The position numbers were made by a program, and so were the translations under genes. DNA of 9,928 bases from a halophilic archaeon J07HX64 (GTDB taxonomy: Archaea; Halobacteriota; Halobacteria; Halobacteriales; Haloarculaceae): the NCBI GenBank assembly GCA_000416085.1, contig KE356579.1:965522-975449 (forward strand), given 5' to 3'. The notes beneath the pieces were generated by a model. The model worked only from the letters and a program-made list of their open reading frames with translations. It ran no database searches and was not told the DNA's origin. The first letter of the stretch is position 1; each line of letters starts with the position of its first letter. Shown here piece by piece: positions 7,663 through 9,928 of this stretch.

Positions 7663-8157
7663 TCAGGACCCCTCTATCTCGTCGTCGAGTTCGGCGAAGT
7701 CCTCGATCACACTAACAGAGATGAACTCCTCGGTGAACTCCCCACCCAAGAGCACGACAATCCGCTGTTCACCGGGGTCGGTGACCTCGTACGTCCCAGT
7801 CGACCTCGACCCGCTGGAGTCGCTGGCAGTATCGATATCGAGTGCTAGTCGGTACGACCCGGCCGTCTCCAGGACACCCTCGTAGATGGCCGCGGGTTCG
7901 CGCTCGTCCCCACCCGACGATGGGGCCAACTCGACACGCTCGTCGAGCAGTGTCTGTCCGTCCGGGCCGACCAGCTCGAGTGAACCGCTCAGGCGACGGT
8001 CAACTGTATTGAACAGATTCAGTTCCCCGGTGACGCGGTCAGCGATGAACTCACTGGCCCGGGTGCAGCCGGCGAACCCACCTGCGAGCACGCCGACACC
8101 CGCCGCGAGCGCCTCCCTTCGGGTGAGCCGGGTCGGGCAGCCGTCACCGGATTGCAT
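7663..8157 (-). CDS. Tat-exported lipoprotein, function unknown
   Basis: This 164-residue protein opens with a Tat signal, LTRREAL (11-17), then a hydrophobic stretch and a lipobox-like FAGC ending at C31. Twin-arginine lipoproteins are the usual route for haloarchaeal surface proteins, so it is probably anchored outside the membrane. The mature part is acidic, has no further cysteine, and alternates short strands (ELNLFNT, SGSLELVG, YRLALDID, GTYEVTD, QRIVVLLGG), consistent with a small beta-sandwich. No catalytic motif is visible. The frame can extend to TTG 8220, but ATG 8157 places the signal at the N-terminus and follows a TATA-like element. It is divergent from pelA and 114 nt upstream of fumC; neither neighbour indicates its job. 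Confidence 0.82.
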   Translation of the reverse strand: MQSGDGCPTRLTRREALAAGVGVLAGGFAGCTRASEFIADRVTGELNLFNTVDRRLSGSLELVGPDGQTLLDERVELAPSSGGDEREPAAIYEGVLETAGSYRLALDIDTASDSSGSRSTGTYEVTDPGEQRIVVLLGGEFTEEFISVSVIEDFAELDDEIEGS

Positions 8158-8185
8158 CGGTTGTGAGTGACTCAGACTGTCCGTG

Positions 8186-8193
8186 GGTTTAAC
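8186..8193 (-). promoter_or_regulatory. TATA-like box of the lipoprotein gene
   Basis: On the minus strand, GTTAAACC is centred about 33 nt before ATG 8157, implying a leader of only a few nt. It supports ATG 8157 over the upstream TTG at 8220, which would lie before the transcript start. Confidence 0.42.
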
Positions 8194-8228
8194 TCCGGCG
8201 GGGGGTTTCGCTGCCAGCAATCAGCACC

Positions 8229-8236
8229 CACTTACC
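8229..8236 (+). promoter_or_regulatory. Weak TATA-like element of pelA
   Basis: CACTTACC is centred about 26 nt before ATG 8258, at the leaderless spacing. It is a poor TATA match. It shares the 100-nt divergent region with the lipoprotein promoter. Confidence 0.32.
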
Positions 8237-8257
8237 CGCGACAGTCGAAGCGTATCT

Positions 8258-9325
8258 ATGCGCATCGCCGACCGGATGCAGGCAGAGGGTGACAGGGAGC
8301 GTCTGACAGTCGTTCCCGAGAGCCTCGACGACCTGTGGCATCTCTCGCACATCGTGGAGCCGGGTGACCGGGTGGCAGGCGACACGACCCGTCGCATCCA
8401 GCGCAACGACGACCAGCTCCGGGACACCGGTGGCGAGCGAGAGCACATCTGGGTCGGTCTCGGCGTCGAGACCGTCGAGTTCGCCCGTTTCGCCAACCGT
8501 CTGCGCGTCGGCGGCCCTATCGAGGCGTGCTCCCGCGAGGACCAGCTCGAACAGTACCACACGATCAACGTCGAGCAACACACCGAACTCGAGATAGAGA
8601 AGCGGTTCAAACCCGACCAGCGCGACCGGCTGGAGGCGGCGGTCGAGGCCACCGACAACCCCGATGTCGCCATCGCCACTGTCGAGGAGGGACAGGCCTA
8701 CGTCCACACGGTTGCCCAGTACGGCACCGAGGAGCGCGCATCCATCCGTGGCCCCAGCGGAAAGGGCGAGTACGCCCGGCCACGGGCGGAGCTGTTCGGC
8801 GAACTCACGGCCGTGCTGGCACGGATGGATGTCGACGCGATCGTGCTCGCCGGACCGGGGTTCACAAAGACCGACGCGCTATCCTACATCGAGGAGGAGG
8901 CCCCCGAGGTGGCCGAGCACGTCACCACCGTCGACACGTCGGGCGTCGGTGACCGGGGGGTCCACGAGGTGCTCAAGCGCGGCGCCGTCGAGGAGATACA
9001 GCGCGAGACACGCATCGCCGAGGAGTCCGAGCTGATCGACGACCTGATGGAACGCATCGCCGAGGGTGCGAAGGTCGCGTACGGCCCGGAACAGGTCGCG
9101 CGGGCCGCGGAGTACGGCGCAATCGAGCAGTTACTCGTGCTGGACGACCGCCTCCGGGCCGAGCGGGCGAGCGAGGGTGACTGGGACGTGGACGCCGACG
9201 AGATAATCGAGACGACCGAACAGAAAGGCGGCGAGGTGACGGTGTTTTCCGGCGAGTTCGACCCTGGCCGACAACTGGCCAATCTCGGCGGTATCGCCGC
9301 ACTGCTCCGGTACCGGCTGGAGTGA
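8258..9325 (+). CDS. pelA: Pelota (Dom34) mRNA surveillance protein
   Basis: Pelota is a release-factor relative that enters the empty A site of stalled ribosomes and, with aEF1A and ABCE1 in archaea, splits them for rescue. The 355 residues match archaeal Pelota. Residues 1-130 form the Sm-like N-terminal domain ([31 protein letters not shown] near 115-119). Residues 137-250 match the central eRF1-type domain ([35 protein letters not shown]), which lacks the GGQ peptide-release motif as expected for Pelota. Residues 255-355 are the C-terminal domain ([26 protein letters not shown]). The frame extends back to GTG 8183, but ATG 8258 gives the family's normal N-terminus and fits the promoter. 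It is probably transcribed alone, since the following gene has its own TATA box. Confidence 0.95.
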   Translation: MRIADRMQAEGDRERLTVVPESLDDLWHLSHIVEPGDRVAGDTTRRIQRNDDQLRDTGGEREHIWVGLGVETVEFARFANRLRVGGPIEACSREDQLEQYHTINVEQHTELEIEKRFKPDQRDRLEAAVEATDNPDVAIATVEEGQAYVHTVAQYGTEERASIRGPSGKGEYARPRAELFGELTAVLARMDVDAIVLAGPGFTKTDALSYIEEEAPEVAEHVTTVDTSGVGDRGVHEVLKRGAVEEIQRETRIAEESELIDDLMERIAEGAKVAYGPEQVARAAEYGAIEQLLVLDDRLRAERASEGDWDVDADEIIETTEQKGGEVTVFSGEFDPGRQLANLGGIAALLRYRLE

Positions 9326-9377
9326 CGGACGACACGCCTGCAGACTCTTGTTGGTCGGTGTCGTTTCGAGCAATGTG

Positions 9378-9385
9378 TTTATAAC
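9378..9385 (+). promoter_or_regulatory. Strong TATA box downstream of pelA
   Basis: TTTATAAC within GTGTTTATAACTTTTTG is the most A/T-rich promoter-like element in the window. A transcript would be expected to begin near 9400-9410, so translation probably starts at ATG 9400 or later, not at TTG 9389. The following T5 run could also help end the pelA transcript. Confidence 0.6.
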
Positions 9386-9399
9386 TTTTTGTCCACAAG

Positions 9400-9733
9400 A
9401 TGCGGGCACGACCGACGGAGAACACGTCCTGTCCTCTCCTGGCGCAGTCGCAGCCTGTTCCGCGAGCCGGAGGGTCGGCCGCAGAACCTGCTCTTTCTCG
9501 GCATGGCCGGACTACTGTATCTGGTGTCGGTGTACGCCTGGACCCGTGGAACCGTCCTGCTGTTCCAGCCCCTGCTCGGAACCGTGTTCGCACTCACCGG
9601 TGTCGCGGAGTCTCTCCCTGCAGCACGCCAGCAGACCGCCTTCCGGATTCGGCTGCTGGGTGTCCTGCTCGGGGGCACCGTCACGGCAGTACTGTTCGTC
9701 GGACTGCTTGGCGGACCACAGGTGCTGTTATAA
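9400..9733 (+). CDS. Small membrane protein, three hydrophobic segments, N-terminus possibly frame-disrupted
   Basis: The frame ending at TAA 9731-9733 encodes a hydrophobic protein with segments around NLLFLGMAGLLYLVSVYAW, TVLLFQPLLGTVFALTG and LLGVLLGGTVTAVLFVGLL, preceded by a charged stretch, LFREPEGRP. I do not recognise the family. The start is unclear. TTG 9389 would give 114 residues but lies before the expected transcript start. ATG 9503 gives 76 residues but cuts off the charged lead-in and the beginning of segment one. ATG 9400 is well placed behind the promoter but is in another frame (MRARPTENTS). The listed span assumes ATG 9400 with a frame break near the pentamer repeat at 9427-9441; without a break the coding part is 9503-9733. 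The hydrophobic gene is likely real; the N-terminus is not settled. Confidence 0.58.
9427..9441 (+). repeat. Pentamer near-tandem repeat TCCTG/TCCTC/TCCTG
   Basis: Three 5-nt near-copies lie between ATG 9400 and the hydrophobic reading frame. Loss of one 5-nt unit would shift the frame exactly as needed to separate MRARPTENTS from WRSRSLFREP. A one-base gain would do the same. Confidence 0.4.
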
Positions 9734-9928
9734 CGACCCCTGTCTCGAACCCTCGGGACGCTCTCTCAGAGACGCCCCAGAGAACTCAATGGAAGTCGTG
9801 CAGAGGACCGATGACGAGTCACCCGGATGCACCCGATAGCTCGGACTGGTGGGTGGATATCCGCCGGAACGTCACCCCGGTGGTATCAAAACACCCAAAC
9901 CACCGCGCGCCGAGAGTACACTACACCG
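9734..9928. other. Right-end stretch with no supported gene
   Basis: An open frame from ATG 9811 (MTSHPDAPDSSDWWVDIRRN) runs off the window and could be the start of a gene, but no TATA box or family resemblance supports it. Around 9879-9904, GGTGGT and ACCACC are inverted about a 14-nt A-rich loop, and TATCAAAA inside it is weakly promoter-like. Nothing here can be called with confidence. Confidence 0.3.

Noticed and set aside
8183..8257. Upstream GTG start for pelA
   Set aside because: It adds 25 residues not seen in Pelota proteins and overlaps the lipoprotein promoter. ATG 8258 gives the standard MRIADRM start.
9755..9780. Possible hairpin GGGACGCTCTCT / AGAGACGCCCC as a terminator
   Set aside because: The pairing needs a bulge and a mismatch and has no T-run after it.
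9789..9839. 16-codon open frame starting MEVVQRTDD
   Set aside because: Too short, with no promoter or context to support it.
9400..9928. Frame open from ATG 9400 to the right edge as one long gene
   Set aside because: Its translation after about residue 15 is Arg/Pro/Ser-rich and antithetical to the hydrophobic coding frame, so most of it looks like a shadow.
1..9928. tRNA, rRNA, CRISPR array, insertion sequence or defence system
   Set aside because: I looked for clover-leaf tails, regularly spaced repeats, transposase motifs and known defence domains. The Cas4-like nuclease fold here is part of a Dna2-type fusion, with no other cas gene nearby.

Overview
The window looks like a chromosomal segment of a halophilic archaeon (class Halobacteria). 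It is very GC-rich, its proteins are strongly acidic, and A/T-rich TATA-like boxes lie about 25-28 nt before start codons, which fits leaderless transcripts. It also encodes Pelota, a release-factor relative found in archaea and eukaryotes but not bacteria. I see no tRNA, rRNA, CRISPR array, insertion sequence or integrase.

Layout, left to right. (1) Positions 1-3746 form a DNA-repair cluster. A Dna2-like helicase-nuclease is on the minus strand, with its C-terminus cut by the window edge and its frame broken at an A5 run near 1940. A 50-residue zinc-ribbon protein lies just upstream on the same strand. Endonuclease IV (nfo) is divergent on the plus strand. (2) Positions 3747-3981 hold no gene I can support, only a promoter. 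(3) Positions 3982-6137 hold an ABC exporter operon: an ATPase and a permease of about 12 segments that overlap by 4 nt. (4) Positions 6142-7548 carry a class II fumarase (fumC) on the minus strand, converging on the permease with only 4 nt between stop codons. (5) Positions 7663-8157 carry a small Tat-exported lipoprotein of unknown function on the minus strand. (6) Positions 8258-9325 carry pelA (Pelota) on the plus strand, divergent from the lipoprotein. (7) Positions 9400-9733 hold a small three-segment membrane protein behind a strong TATA box, whose N-terminus may be frame-disrupted. The last 195 nt hold nothing certain.

How the genes relate. The Dna2-like enzyme (OB fold, Cas4/RecB-type Fe-S nuclease, SF1 helicase) and endonuclease IV both act on DNA damage or processing intermediates and share a 116-nt divergent promoter region, so the left third is a plausible repair locus. 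The ABC pair, fumarase, lipoprotein and Pelota are ordinary housekeeping or accessory genes with no evident shared pathway.

I do not see a convincing undescribed system. The observation most worth checking is the break in the Dna2-like gene. It sits on a canonical -1 slippery heptamer (G GGA AAA) followed 4 nt later by a possible hairpin, and a -1 shift restores the whole frame. A homopolymer deletion, real or from sequencing, is the simpler explanation. A second possible frame break lies in the small membrane-protein gene at the right end.
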